DNA of 40,340 bases from an uncultured Acidimicrobiaceae bacterium (GTDB taxonomy: Bacteria > Actinomycetota > Acidimicrobiia > Acidimicrobiales > Poriferisodalaceae). The translations under genes were made by a program, and so were the position numbers. The notes beneath the pieces are model-generated. The model saw nothing but the letters and a program-made list of their open reading frames with translations, did no database searches and had not been told where the DNA came from. Location: the NCBI GenBank assembly GCA_913020735.1, contig CAJWBN010000007.1, positions 1-40,340 of the forward strand. The letters are read 5' to 3'. The first letter of the stretch is position 1, and every line of letters begins with the position of its first letter. Shown in pieces: positions 28,223 to 38,365 of this stretch.

Positions 28223-29116
28223 CTACTTGGTATTTGATCCGCAGACAATAAGGACACAATTTTCGGTGTCGTTAACCTGCACGCGACCCGTTCTCAGGGC
28301 TGCGTACCCTGCGGATGCAGCAGGTTCAGCAACCACATCGAATTTATTAAACAACTCGGCTTGAGCTTCTTTAACTTCATCGTCGTTCACGATGCAACTT
28401 TCCGCTTTTGAATCAGCAAGCGCCTGCCAGCCAATTTCTCCCAACCTGCGTGCGCCCAAGGAGTCAGCAGCTACACCCGAGACATCAACATCAACCGGTT
28501 CGCCTGCTGCCAAAGACCGGGCAAAGGTCTGGGTACCTTCAGTCTCCACAAGCACCAATCGCTTCGAGTCTTTCCACCAAGTCGCTAACCCGCCCGCAAG
28601 CCCACCCCCGCCACAAGCAACGATGATTGTCGTCGCCGCCGCGACTTGACTATCAATCTCCATCGCTATGGTTCCGGCACCCAACACGATCTCGGGCTGA
28701 TCGTATGCATGCAATTCGACGCACGTACGTCCCTTCTGAAAAGACCGCGCTGCCTCGAGACTCTCCTGATACTCAGCTCCCACAACATGGATTTGGGCCC
28801 CATAGCTTTGGAGTCTCTCAAGCTTGGACTGAGAGATGATCGACGGAACGAAAATATTGGACTGATATCCAAGTGTTCGGGCAGCCCACGCTACCGCCGC
28901 ACCATGGTTACCTCCCGATGCTGCGACTACACCATCTGAACCCACATCCGAACTCAACATGGCGTTCATCGCGCCCCTAGCTTTAAACGAACCGCTGTGC
29001 TGTTCACTTTCAAGCTTGAGGCTTAAACGGTGCGCTACCGGAATGATCTTGGTGCGAATAACTTTGCCCTGCAGTCGCTTGGCTGCCCGCCTTATCTCAT
29101 CCCTATTTAGATTCAC
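28223..29116 (-). CDS. PLP-dependent threonine/serine dehydratase-like protein
   Basis: [21 protein letters not shown] (PLP lysine), [39 protein letters not shown]. Confidence 0.92.
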   Translation of the reverse strand: MNLNRDEIRRAAKRLQGKVIRTKIIPVAHRLSLKLESEQHSGSFKARGAMNAMLSSDVGSDGVVAASGGNHGAAVAWAARTLGYQSNIFVPSIISQSKLERLQSYGAQIHVVGAEYQESLEAARSFQKGRTCVELHAYDQPEIVLGAGTIAMEIDSQVAAATTIIVACGGGGLAGGLATWWKDSKRLVLVETEGTQTFARSLAAGEPVDVDVSGVAADSLGARRLGEIGWQALADSKAESCIVNDDEVKEAQAELFNKFDVVAEPAASAGYAALRTGRVQVNDTENCVLIVCGSNTK

Positions 29117-30573
29117 ACCTGGGGCCAGTCATCATTGGCTATGAATTTCTGAACGCGGTCGACATATTCGGACCGGTCGTAGATCCCGTAAAGCGCATGT
29201 TTCATTCGAACCGGGTCACCGAAGAAGAATTGTTCATAAAGCGCCTGACGACCCCCAAAGCCTGAAATCGTCATATCCCAAGCAAGACGAAACAAACGAA
29301 GTCGTTCTTCAGCTGAGCCATTCTTTCCCTGCAAGAACTTTCCAATATCAGCTCCGCGTTCACCTTCCCAATCGGCCTCACTAGGCACCATGATTAAACC
29401 GCTTGATGAACATAATTGAAGTACCTCTACCAGACGCTTGTGGACCGCCGGATAATAATTCCGAGCAGCATCCAAAGGCCCTCGTGCAGGTGTCATAACG
29501 CCGTATTTATTAATACTCGCTTCTTCTTCTGAAGCGAGCTTTAAGGCTTTCATTATTTCCAATGTGATGATCACTTCGGCAACCATTTCCTGAACGTGCG
29601 GATAATGGCCGGTGCCGATCATGTCGATGACTGACTGAAGGGTGCCCAGAATAGCTTCGGTTTTGGCAATCTTTAGATTTACTACCTGATGGGCCATATG
29701 CAGCACTGCACCTGTCTGTGCATAGGCCTGATTGGCTCTATCAATATCTCGGATCAAGAACACTCGATCCCATGGAACTAAGACATCGTCGAAGATGACC
29801 ATGGCATCTAATTCATCGAAGCGCGAACCCAAGGGATGATCCGCGTGACTGCGTCCCTGGTCCAAAGGTTCCCTGCATTGGAAGCGCAGGCCGGGCGTGT
29901 CATTGGGTATCGCAAACCCCAGAGCGTAAGGTCGCATCTCGTCGCCACCCTGAATGACAGTTGAAGGGAAGATTAAGATCTCGTCAGAGAGTGGCAGTGT
30001 GGCAAGCATCCTGGCACCGCGAACCAAGATTCCCTCAGCAGTCTCTTCCACCAAACCAAGTGCGATATAGGGATCGTCCAGTTCATTGGCCTGTTTGGAT
30101 TTATCGATCTGCGGATTCGTTAACGCGTGAGTTAACGTCAGATCATTTTCTCGCACATACTCGAAGTAGTTCCTCATATTTTCACCAAAACGTTCATCAG
30201 TTTCAGTGAAATAATCCGCTGCCATGCCCGCAGCCATCACGTTGACGTTCATGTAGTCGGGTGACCGACCCATATGACCCAAAGTCGCGTCCGCCCATAC
30301 TTTGTGCATTTCGGACCGTTGACGTAAATCGTCTTTGCTTTCAGGGACAACGAAACTTCGACCAACTAGATCGCCAGACGAAGGCGATTTAAATGTCATG
30401 ACATCTACAAGGTCTTCTCGATACTGAAGGTCATACAGCGCCGCAAGTGAACGTACTGCGTTGCGAGTACGTGGGTGAGTAGTCGGGTCTTCAACAAGTT
30501 GACCATCAAGCCAAAGAGTTGGGGGGTGCTGCTGTAATCGGTCGATCACTTCTTTACCGGTTCGTGCGGGCAT
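29113..30573 (-). CDS. hpaB: 4-hydroxyphenylacetate 3-hydroxylase-family flavin monooxygenase
   Basis: 486-aa [100 protein letters not shown]. Confidence 0.88.
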   Translation of the reverse strand: MPARTGKEVIDRLQQHPPTLWLDGQLVEDPTTHPRTRNAVRSLAALYDLQYREDLVDVMTFKSPSSGDLVGRSFVVPESKDDLRQRSEMHKVWADATLGHMGRSPDYMNVNVMAAGMAADYFTETDERFGENMRNYFEYVRENDLTLTHALTNPQIDKSKQANELDDPYIALGLVEETAEGILVRGARMLATLPLSDEILIFPSTVIQGGDEMRPYALGFAIPNDTPGLRFQCREPLDQGRSHADHPLGSRFDELDAMVIFDDVLVPWDRVFLIRDIDRANQAYAQTGAVLHMAHQVVNLKIAKTEAILGTLQSVIDMIGTGHYPHVQEMVAEVIITLEIMKALKLASEEEASINKYGVMTPARGPLDAARNYYPAVHKRLVEVLQLCSSSGLIMVPSEADWEGERGADIGKFLQGKNGSAEERLRLFRLAWDMTISGFGGRQALYEQFFFGDPVRMKHALYGIYDRSEYVDRVQKFIANDDWPQV

Positions 30574-30656
30574 GTTTTATTCCTAGCTTTCACTCTCAAG
30601 TGATTTATCCGAATATAGAATACTCTAACCGATTATCGAGTAAAGTGTCAGCCAAC

Positions 30657-31349
30657 ATGGTTCCTAAATCATCCCCCGATTCAAGCCGTTCCCAAACACT
30701 TGACCGCGGCGTCAGGGCATTGAATCTCATCGCTACTTCTCCCAAACCTATGACCATCGATGAAGTCGCTGATCAACTTGCCTTGGGACGTTCGGTCACA
30801 TATCGAATAATTCGCACACTTGAGGACCATCGATTAGTGATGCGCGACGCTTCCGGTCGCCTGGCCGGAGGGACACAATTGGTTGCATTAGCCGGGGGTG
30901 TCCGAGCTGAGATGCAAGCAGTCGCAGCGCCTATCTTGACTGAGCTAGCGAACACACTTCAAATGACCTCGTTCCTCGTTGTCTCTGACGGCCAAGAAGC
31001 GGTGACTGTTCAAGTAGCTGAACCAACTAGCACAGCTGCGCACGTCGCTTACCGGCCAGGAACTCGACACCCGCTTGAGCGCGGCGCTCCTGGCATCGCC
31101 TTACTCGCTGGGCTAGATGTTCAACCCGGTGAGCGAACGGAAGTTGCCGCAGCTCGTGTCTCAGGTTGGGCCTATTCCGAGGGGGAAGTGATTGAAGGAA
31201 TGGCTTCTATCGCCGCTCCCGTTTCAACAAGTGACGGAGCAACAAAAGCAGCCATCGCGGTGGTCCACCTAGCCCTCAGCCTGAATTCCCATGATGTAGC
31301 ACCACAGGTAGTGAATGCAGCTAACGGCCTAGGAGTAAAACTCTCCTAG
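30657..31349 (+). CDS. IclR-family transcriptional regulator
   Basis: SRSQTLDRGVRALNLIATSPKPMTIDEVADQLALGRSVTYRIIRTLEDHRLVMRD winged HTH plus effector domain. Start taken at 30657 rather than the ORF-track 30519. Confidence 0.92.
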   Translation: MVPKSSPDSSRSQTLDRGVRALNLIATSPKPMTIDEVADQLALGRSVTYRIIRTLEDHRLVMRDASGRLAGGTQLVALAGGVRAEMQAVAAPILTELANTLQMTSFLVVSDGQEAVTVQVAEPTSTAAHVAYRPGTRHPLERGAPGIALLAGLDVQPGERTEVAAARVSGWAYSEGEVIEGMASIAAPVSTSDGATKAAIAVVHLALSLNSHDVAPQVVNAANGLGVKLS

Positions 31350-31357
31350 CTACAGCC

Positions 31358-32185
31358 CTACGATGCATAAACGAGCGGGAAATGCCGATCATCATCGGGG
31401 TACTGTCCGCTTTCTACGTTCGTATCTTCGTCTGTGACCGTTGGGTCACTGCCCGGATGCGGATACCAGGTCACGTCGTCGCCAAGCCACCGGGTGGACA
31501 AAGCGGTGCGACGCCTGTCCCCGGCATTGCCTGGGGCACCATGCAAAATCCATGCCGAAAAGAAGATTGCATCGCCTGGTTCAACATCAAAACCGACAAT
31601 GTCAAATTCATCGCGAGCGCCAGCGACATCAGGAGCAGGCTCACCTTGGAAATCACTAGTCCAATTCTTCGAGCCATCGAAAGCTTGGGGAGCGAAATAA
31701 GAATTCCAAGCGTGAGAACCTCGGACAAACTCCAATGAACTCTCCGCTACCGTCGCTTCATCTACAGAGACCCAAGCTGAGCAAATCTGTTTGCCCCAAA
31801 AAGGCCAATACGGAATATCTTGATGCCAAGGGGTAGGCGCTTCCGTCCTAGGTTCTTTAACTAACAGGTGATCAAAGTACAGACGAGCGGTTGATGATCC
31901 CATCAACGTTGCTGCCATCTGGGCTATCCCGGACTCATACACATATCGATTTACAACTGAATCAGTCTTCCATCGATAACGGCTAGTGAATAGCCGGTTG
32001 GTCTTGGCTCCTGGGTTGGTGTCCGTTACCCATTTACCGGGAGCTGCAAGTTCGTCCTCCGCCATACTCGCTATTTCAGACAACCACTCACCTGAAACTG
32101 CGCCTGGAATCTTCACAACACCGTCAGATAGATAGGACTCTCGGATGTCGTGGGTCACTTTCGGATGAGACGGCATCATAAGCAA
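31358..32185 (-). CDS. Phytanoyl-CoA dioxygenase family protein
   Basis: 275-aa ORF: LLVKEPRTEAPTPWHQDIPYWPFWGKQICSAWVSVDEATVAESSLEFVRGSH; VEPGDAIFFSAWILHGAPGNAGDRRRTALSTRWLGDD. Confidence 0.93.
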   Translation of the reverse strand: MLMMPSHPKVTHDIRESYLSDGVVKIPGAVSGEWLSEIASMAEDELAAPGKWVTDTNPGAKTNRLFTSRYRWKTDSVVNRYVYESGIAQMAATLMGSSTARLYFDHLLVKEPRTEAPTPWHQDIPYWPFWGKQICSAWVSVDEATVAESSLEFVRGSHAWNSYFAPQAFDGSKNWTSDFQGEPAPDVAGARDEFDIVGFDVEPGDAIFFSAWILHGAPGNAGDRRRTALSTRWLGDDVTWYPHPGSDPTVTDEDTNVESGQYPDDDRHFPLVYAS

Positions 32186-32308
32186 GACCCTTGTTATAGA
32201 AGCGGCACACCACGTTAACTTTCGACTTCAGCCCGGTAAAGGCAAATCTCAATACTCAAGAGGATTACATTAAGCCGGATTGCAGCCATCAAAGATTGGA
32301 ATGAAAGC

Positions 32309-33265
32309 ATGAAGGTTGGCTTTATCGGACTGGGTAATGTTGGCGCCAAACTGGCCGGAAGCATTTTACGCAACGGCTTTGACCTGACGGTACGAGACCT
32401 CGATCCTGCAGTAACAGGCGAGTTTTCACGCTTGGGCGCTAAGGTCGCCGGCTCACCAAAAGAACTAGCTGAAGATTGCGACGTAATCATCACCTGTCTA
32501 CCCAGCCCATCAATCAGCGCTTCAGTGATGGAAGATACAAATGGGGTACTTGCCGGCTTATCAGAAGGAAATATTTGGATCGAAATGAGCACTACAGATG
32601 AGCAAGAGGTCCTCCGGCTCGGGGCCAAAGTTCAGGAAAAAGGTGCTCTAGTTGCCGACTGTCCAGTTTCGGGCGGCTGTCATCGCGCAGCCACAGGGAA
32701 CATAGCCATCTTTGCTGGCTGCGATCGAAAAGTGTTCGACAGCGTTTTCCCTTTGCTTGCAGCTATGGGGAGACAGGTACTGCACACCGGGCCGCTGGGA
32801 ACAGCTTCAATCCTCAAAGTCGTAACGAACTATTTGGCTACAGCAAATTTAGTTTCCATTTGTGAGGCATTGGTCACCACAGAAGCAGCAGGACTAGATC
32901 TTGCAACTGCGTATGAAGCTATAAAAATTAGTTCCGGGAACTCATTCGTGCACGAGACAGAGAGCCAAGTCATACTCAACGGAAGTCGCGACATCAATTT
33001 CACTATGGATCTCGTGTTAAAAGACATATCGCTGTTCCAAGAAATTGCCGATCGTGGTCAAGTCCCGCTCGAAATTTCCCCCCTGCTGATCGATATTTTT
33101 CGGGACGCACAAGACCGTTATGGACCGAGAGAATGGTCCCCCAATGTGATCAAACGTCTTGAGGATGCGACAGGCCTAGTTATCCAGGCACCAGGGTTCC
33201 CATCAGAAATAAGCGACGAAGAACCCGAAGCCCCTGGCCAAGAAGTTGGAATCGCGAAGAGCTAA
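32309..33265 (+). CDS. 3-hydroxyisobutyrate/6-phosphogluconate dehydrogenase-like NAD(P)-dependent oxidoreductase
   Basis: MKVGFIGLGNVGAKLAGSILRNGFDLTVRD; ALVADCPVSGGCHRAATGNIAIFAGC; LGTASILKVVTNYLATANL. Confidence 0.95.
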   Translation: MKVGFIGLGNVGAKLAGSILRNGFDLTVRDLDPAVTGEFSRLGAKVAGSPKELAEDCDVIITCLPSPSISASVMEDTNGVLAGLSEGNIWIEMSTTDEQEVLRLGAKVQEKGALVADCPVSGGCHRAATGNIAIFAGCDRKVFDSVFPLLAAMGRQVLHTGPLGTASILKVVTNYLATANLVSICEALVTTEAAGLDLATAYEAIKISSGNSFVHETESQVILNGSRDINFTMDLVLKDISLFQEIADRGQVPLEISPLLIDIFRDAQDRYGPREWSPNVIKRLEDATGLVIQAPGFPSEISDEEPEAPGQEVGIAKS

Positions 33266-33409
33266 ATGCATGATCTTCCGAACAAGCAGATCCAACCAAG
33301 TAAATCCCAGATCCCATTTAAGGCGCTTTCTTCGAAATAACCCTCTACCCTTCTTACTTCGGATGAAGTCGAACACGGCTTCAGTTTTAATTAATTTAGG
33401 AGGCCCCAG

Positions 33410-33610
33410 ATGGGCCAAGGTACAGTCAAGTTTTTCAACGCGCAGAAAGGTTTCGGATTCATCGAACGTGAAGACGGCGATGACCTATTCGTACATTTCT
33501 CAAATATTGCTGGTGATGGCTACAAATCACTCGATGAAGGCCAACGAGTCGAATTCGACATTGGTCAAGGCCAAAAGGGTGACGAAGCCCAGAATGTAAG
33601 GCCTGTTTGA
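33410..33610 (+). CDS. Cold-shock protein (CspA family)
   Basis: [69 protein letters not shown] motifs; AGGAGG ribosome-binding site just upstream. Confidence 0.98.
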   Translation: MGQGTVKFFNAQKGFGFIEREDGDDLFVHFSNIAGDGYKSLDEGQRVEFDIGQGQKGDEAQNVRPV

Positions 33611-33640
33611 TCTCAGCGATATCTAACTAAATTTCTCAAA

Positions 33641-33672
33641 GGCCGCCCTGACTATTCGGGGCGGTCTTTTGT
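33641..33672 (+). terminator. Rho-independent terminator downstream of the cold-shock gene
   Basis: GGCCGCCCT-gactattc-GGGGCGGTC followed by TTTTGTTTTT. Confidence 0.88.
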
Positions 33673-33730
33673 TTTTCCCCTTTGGTCAGCAGAGAAAACG
33701 TCTCAGATCGCTTCTGAGTAATCTGGGTTC

Positions 33731-34681
33731 ATGTCAATTGGGCTATCAGACGACGCATTGCAACTCTTGCCGTCAACAGAAGAGGCGCCTAGGTGCTCGT
33801 CTTATTCTCAACTAATCAGCGCTGACCCATGTGGAACTGCCCTATCAGTTGAGGCTCTAATCCTTATTGAAATTCCTCTTCCCTGGCCCAAGCCCGTTTT
33901 TGATCATCCTCTTCTTCAAGGATGGAGTTCAACAATGAACACATCGCTTGGACTAACTCGCGTCTTAGCTGTAGTTCCCAGGGATGAAGGATCCGGTATC
34001 GGAGTTTTGGTATACCAACGCGATGAAGTAGGAGTGAAGAGTTGGGCTTTTAGGCCTCAAAGCCCTTCTGCTCTCGCCCAATTTGCGACCGATGTTCTCA
34101 AACTGACCCCTAGCCAATTAGAAACCGAACCAGGACATCCACATCCTCCTGAGTTAGCAGTGTTGATTTGCACCCAGGGAAGTCACGACATTTGTTGTGG
34201 CAGCGAAGGAACAAAGCTGGCAAACGAACTACAAGAACGGGCGCCAGGTCTAAACATTTTTCGCGTTAGCCATACGGGTGGCCATCGGTTCGCTCCGACA
34301 GCTATGACCCTTCCTGATGGTCGGATGTGGGCCTATTTGGACGCAGACACGACTTTGTCGATTCTTGAACTTACGGGAAAGCCATCAACCTTAAGTTCTC
34401 AATGCCGCGGCTGGTGGGGTGCTCCTTCAGGGCCAGGCCAAGTAGCCGAGCGCGCTGTATTTCAAGAACTCGGGTGGGACCTCGACACTTTGCCTCGAGA
34501 TATAACGGTAACTCCCTCAGAGGCTGGCTGGACCGTCAACCTCTCCGTGGCCCTCCAAGAATGGTCAGTAGACGTGCTTCAGGGAAGAGAAATCCCCACA
34601 ATTGCATGCCGCTCTAATGGTGGACTACCCGCTAAAGCAAACTATGAATACACAGTGAGTGAAATCAGGTCACCTCGATAA
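33731..34681 (+). CDS. Sucrase/ferredoxin-like family protein (thioredoxin-like Fe-S)
   Basis: AVLICTQGSHDICCGSEGTKLANELQERAPGLNIFRVSHTGGHRFAPTAMTLPDGRMWAYLD. Confidence 0.85.
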   Translation: MSIGLSDDALQLLPSTEEAPRCSSYSQLISADPCGTALSVEALILIEIPLPWPKPVFDHPLLQGWSSTMNTSLGLTRVLAVVPRDEGSGIGVLVYQRDEVGVKSWAFRPQSPSALAQFATDVLKLTPSQLETEPGHPHPPELAVLICTQGSHDICCGSEGTKLANELQERAPGLNIFRVSHTGGHRFAPTAMTLPDGRMWAYLDADTTLSILELTGKPSTLSSQCRGWWGAPSGPGQVAERAVFQELGWDLDTLPRDITVTPSEAGWTVNLSVALQEWSVDVLQGREIPTIACRSNGGLPAKANYEYTVSEIRSPR

Positions 34682-34695
34682 AGCATTTCCTGGGG

Positions 34696-35505
34696 TTACC
34701 GAAACGAAAAGTCGATAGTGCCCAGATCTCGGTATTCGACTTTGAAGTCATCACCTGCTCGACAATCGACAGGCCGCGTGAATGACCCACTCAAAACGAT
34801 CTGGCCAGGCTCCAATCCAACGCCATGGTCGGCGTAGCGTCGCGCCAACCACGCAACTCCCAAAGCCGGATGACCTAAAACTGCAGACGCGACACCCGAT
34901 TCTTCGATGTCACCGTTGCGACGACAAACCGCAGCAACCCAGGCCATATCGATGTTATTTGGATCCTCTCGACAGTCCCCCAAGATAATCCCGGCATCCG
35001 CGGCGTTATCAGAAATAGTGTCAGTCACTGAACGAGTAACCCCAGTTTCCGGGTGTTTGCGATAGGAACGGGCATCAATCAATTCGATAGCTGGGACTAC
35101 AGCTTCAGTTGACTCAAGTACCTGTTCGATGGTCACATCAGACCCTTCTATGCGGCTCCCAATGATGAAGGCAAGCTCAACTTCGATCTTCGGGTCACAG
35201 AAGGCAGCAGCTTCCAAGCGGCAGCCATTTTCGAAAACCATGTCATCCAACAAGTAACCCGAATCTGGTTCATCGATGTTCATTGCAAGCTGCATGGCTC
35301 GAGAAGTCAGTCCAATCTTGTGACCTACCAACGTCTGACCGCGCTCCAACTCAATCTGCAACCAGCGATTCTGGATGGCATAGGCATCATCAATTGTCAT
35401 TTCAGGGTGTTGCACCGTTACGGGATCAATTTGCTGAGCTGTCCTTCTGGCTTCGTCATGTAGACGCGCCTGAACTTCAATTTCTTTGTCGTCCATATTT
35501 CTCAA
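34696..35505 (-). CDS. hpaH: 2-oxo-hept-4-ene-1,7-dioate hydratase-like
   Basis: TIDDAYAIQNRWLQIELERGQTLVGHKIGLTSRAMQLAMNIDEPDSGYLLDDMVF; DPKIEVELAFIIG; GHPALGVAWLARRYADHGVGLEPGQIVLSGSFTRPVD. Confidence 0.92.
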   Translation of the reverse strand: MRNMDDKEIEVQARLHDEARRTAQQIDPVTVQHPEMTIDDAYAIQNRWLQIELERGQTLVGHKIGLTSRAMQLAMNIDEPDSGYLLDDMVFENGCRLEAAAFCDPKIEVELAFIIGSRIEGSDVTIEQVLESTEAVVPAIELIDARSYRKHPETGVTRSVTDTISDNAADAGIILGDCREDPNNIDMAWVAAVCRRNGDIEESGVASAVLGHPALGVAWLARRYADHGVGLEPGQIVLSGSFTRPVDCRAGDDFKVEYRDLGTIDFSFR

Positions 35506-37031
35506 GTTTTTCTCACTCCCAATTTCCCTATGTCATGTGCGTCAAAGGCCACGGCTACGTTCTTAGTTTCCATATAGAAATCGAAGCTGTAGTCACCGCC
35601 ATCTCGGCCGACGCCACTTCGTTTTGTTCCACCAAACGGAGTTGGTAGATGCCTGACATTTTGGGAGTTAACCCAGATCATTCCCGCATCAAGAGCTTCA
35701 GCCACACGATGCGCTCGTCCGACGTCTTGTGTCCACAAATACCCAGCAAGCCCATAGTCAACATCGTTGGCAATTTCGATGGCTTCACGTTCGTTCGAAA
35801 AAGGAATCACCGTAAGCGCAGGCCCAAAGATTTCTTCCTGGCTTACTCTCATCGAGTTGTCAGCCTCAATAAACAACATCGGGTTGACGTAATTTGAATT
35901 CTCGTCGAATGCATAGTCCCCAGTGACCACTCTGGCACCGTCTTCGATCGCCTTATCGACATATGAGCGCACTTTGTTGCAATGAATGGGGTGGATCAAC
36001 GGGCCAATCTCTGTCGCAGGGTCTAAAGGGTCACCGACCACAAGGCCTTTTACTCGTTCCGTTAGTTTCTCGACGAACCAATCATGAATCGTTTCATGCA
36101 CCAACAGACGACTACTTGATGTACACCGTTCACCGTTGAGGCTGTAAATCATGAAAACAACAGCGTCTAACGAACGTTCTAAGTCAGCATCATCGAACAC
36201 GATGACAGGATTTTTCCCACCTAACTCGAAATGCACACGCTTTAAAGAAGGGGCCCCTTGAGCTTGGATAAGCGCGCCAGTCGAGGATTCGCCAACAAAA
36301 GCAATCGCCTTAACCGCGGTGTGCTCGGTCAATGCTTTACCGGCTATTTCTCCAGTTCCATGCACGACATTCAAGACTCCTTTGGGCAGTCCTGCTTCGT
36401 GCGTGATTTCGCCCAAAATTGAAGCCGTTAATGGGCTCCACTCTGCGGGTTTGTGGACGACCGTGCAACCCGAGGCTAGAGCAGGTGCAATTTTCCAGGT
36501 GGAAAGCATAAACGGCGTGTTCCAAGGAGTGATGACTCCTACAGGTCCGATCGCCCGTCTGGACGAATAATTTAGGTGAGTCGGAGTGGGCATTGATTTG
36601 CCATCAAGAGCCCCGGGTGCGGCATCGGCAAAGTATCGGAAATTCTCGGCGCCTCGTATCGCTGCGGAACTCATAAATCGTATTGGTTGACCAGTATCGA
36701 CTGATTCGACCGCCGCTATTTCGTCCGCTCGTTTAACGATAAGTTCAGCGACTCGATTCAGAATTTGTTTTCGTTGAAGAGGTGGCCGTGAACACCATTC
36801 TTCGAACGCTGATGCAGCTGCTTCGGCTGCTAGCCCTATTTCAGTAGCTCCCCCGGCAGCGACTTGTCCTAAAAATTTTCCGTCAGCGGGAGAAACGTTG
36901 TCAAAGGTGTCCCCAGAAGCACTACCAACAAGCTCTCCGTCGATCAGATGCAAAAGGGGTCCTGAGGAATATCTCGTCAAGGCTTCTTTCGCTGCGGCCT
37001 GGTTCTCTTCAAAAGTTCGAGATGAATTCAT
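35502..37031 (-). CDS. hpaE: Aldehyde dehydrogenase, probably 5-carboxymethyl-2-hydroxymuconate semialdehyde dehydrogenase
   Basis: GVITPWNTPFMLSTWKIAPALASGCTVVHKPAEWSP; FELGGKNPVIVFDDADLERSLDA; NGERCTSSSRLLV; context between hpaF and hpaH. Confidence 0.9.
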   Translation of the reverse strand: MNSSRTFEENQAAAKEALTRYSSGPLLHLIDGELVGSASGDTFDNVSPADGKFLGQVAAGGATEIGLAAEAAASAFEEWCSRPPLQRKQILNRVAELIVKRADEIAAVESVDTGQPIRFMSSAAIRGAENFRYFADAAPGALDGKSMPTPTHLNYSSRRAIGPVGVITPWNTPFMLSTWKIAPALASGCTVVHKPAEWSPLTASILGEITHEAGLPKGVLNVVHGTGEIAGKALTEHTAVKAIAFVGESSTGALIQAQGAPSLKRVHFELGGKNPVIVFDDADLERSLDAVVFMIYSLNGERCTSSSRLLVHETIHDWFVEKLTERVKGLVVGDPLDPATEIGPLIHPIHCNKVRSYVDKAIEDGARVVTGDYAFDENSNYVNPMLFIEADNSMRVSQEEIFGPALTVIPFSNEREAIEIANDVDYGLAGYLWTQDVGRAHRVAEALDAGMIWVNSQNVRHLPTPFGGTKRSGVGRDGGDYSFDFYMETKNVAVAFDAHDIGKLGVRKT

Positions 37032-37417
37032 CGCAACTCCTCGTAATGGTCTCGCATCGAGTTTTCGTTGACACGCATCGCGGCCTCTATGGGTTGCACT
37101 TCAACTGACACGGCTATTGGTTGCTCCTGCATCAAATCGCCCAATGACCGTTGGAGGCCTTCTGCCAAGAGATCACGAACTTCAATTAGTGGGCCATGCC
37201 CTCGATCTCCATTCAATCGAGCGATTACGGCGACGAACATATTGGAGCTGTTGCCATTCGCAATTAGATATTGCTCGCTTCGTATAGCTCGCGTTCTTAA
37301 CCCTGCTAACGGAATCGAAGGGTGCGACGCAGCTGCTTCGTGCAGCGTCTGAAGCATCTCCGCCACGTCAATATGTTCTTCAAGGTTGGAAGAGTATTCA
37401 ATAAAGACGTGAGGCAT
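37028..37417 (-). CDS. hpaF: 5-carboxymethyl-2-hydroxymuconate delta-isomerase
   Basis: MPHVFIEYSSNLEEHIDVAEMLQTLHEAAASHPSIPLAGLRTRAIRSEQYLIANGNSSNMFVAVIARLNGDR. N-terminal Pro after Met is the family's catalytic residue. Start trimmed from the ORF-track 37477. Confidence 0.9.
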   Translation of the reverse strand: MPHVFIEYSSNLEEHIDVAEMLQTLHEAAASHPSIPLAGLRTRAIRSEQYLIANGNSSNMFVAVIARLNGDRGHGPLIEVRDLLAEGLQRSLGDLMQEQPIAVSVEVQPIEAAMRVNENSMRDHYEELR

Positions 37418-37462
37418 GTGGCCGCTTCCTGTTAAGGCCTCTAATTTGGCCAACTTATATGC

Positions 37463-37485
37463 GTAACATGTTACCAACTGTTGGT
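37463..37485. promoter_or_regulatory. Overlapping palindromes, candidate operator (MarR/HpaR type) in the divergent hpaF/hpaG promoter region
   Basis: GTAACATGTTAC (37463-37474, perfect) and ACCAACTGTTGGT (37473-37485, perfect around a central T). Confidence 0.55.
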
Positions 37486-37498
37486 GGAGGGCTTTCTT

Positions 37499-38365
37499 AT
37501 GAGATTCGTGACCTGTCGCTACGAAGGAAAAACTACTTGGGGGGCGGTAACCGAAGATGAGACTGGGGTTATAGATCTCGGCAGACGCTTACCCGACGTT
37601 CCCAATCTGAGTGCCGCACTCAAAACTGGTCGACTCACGGAAGCAAAGGAAGCTGCCGGCTGGGCTGATGCTGACTTTGCCTTGGCGGATGTTGAGTACG
37701 ATCGAACAGTTCCTTTCCCGGGAAAAATCTTCTGCATCGGCGTGAATTACGGAGGCCGAAACGCTGAATATGAAGATGCGACTTCAAGCAATAAACCAAG
37801 CGTCTTCATCCGATTCCCCGAATCCTTAACTGGACATAAGCAAGCGCTGGTCCGCCCGCCAGAAAGTGTTCAGCTGGACTACGAAGGGGAAATAGTTGCT
37901 GTAATCGGGCGCAGAGGTCGTCGGATACCTCGAAGCCGGGCACGCGATCACATTGCGGGGTTGACACTCGGCAACGAAGGAACCATTCGTGACTGGCTCC
38001 GTCACGCAAAATTCAATGTAACTCAAGGAAAAAACTGGGAACGTTCAGGATCGATGGGGCCATGGTTGGTTCCAACCGAAGAAATCGGAAACTTCGAAGA
38101 CCTCCGCTTGCAGACCCGAGTGAACGGTGAATTACGCCAAGACGACACAGTCGCATCCATGGCTTTCCCAATTGAGTTTCAAATCGAGTATTTATCGACG
38201 TTCATAACTCTGGAACCGGGTGATGTGATCTACACCGGTACCCCTATCGGAGCGGGAGCTCGGCTGGAACCACCTCAATGGTTAGAACCTGGTGATGTGG
38301 TTGAAGTTTCAGTCGACCAAATAGGCACTTTAGAAAACTCGATACAAGATGAGGTTCTATCTTGA
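37499..38365 (+). CDS. hpaG: Fumarylacetoacetate hydrolase-family protein (HpaG-like isomerase/decarboxylase)
   Basis: GKIFCIGVNYGGRNAEYEDATSSNKPSVFIRFPESLTGHKQALVRPPESVQLDYEGEIVAVIGRRGRRI; TLEPGDVIYTGTPIGAG. Confidence 0.9.
   Translation: MRFVTCRYEGKTTWGAVTEDETGVIDLGRRLPDVPNLSAALKTGRLTEAKEAAGWADADFALADVEYDRTVPFPGKIFCIGVNYGGRNAEYEDATSSNKPSVFIRFPESLTGHKQALVRPPESVQLDYEGEIVAVIGRRGRRIPRSRARDHIAGLTLGNEGTIRDWLRHAKFNVTQGKNWERSGSMGPWLVPTEEIGNFEDLRLQTRVNGELRQDDTVASMAFPIEFQIEYLSTFITLEPGDVIYTGTPIGAGARLEPPQWLEPGDVVEVSVDQIGTLENSIQDEVLS

Noticed and set aside
32215-32628. Minus-strand 137-aa ORF
   Set aside because: Antisense to the start of the 3-hydroxyisobutyrate dehydrogenase-like gene, which has a clear Rossmann motif.
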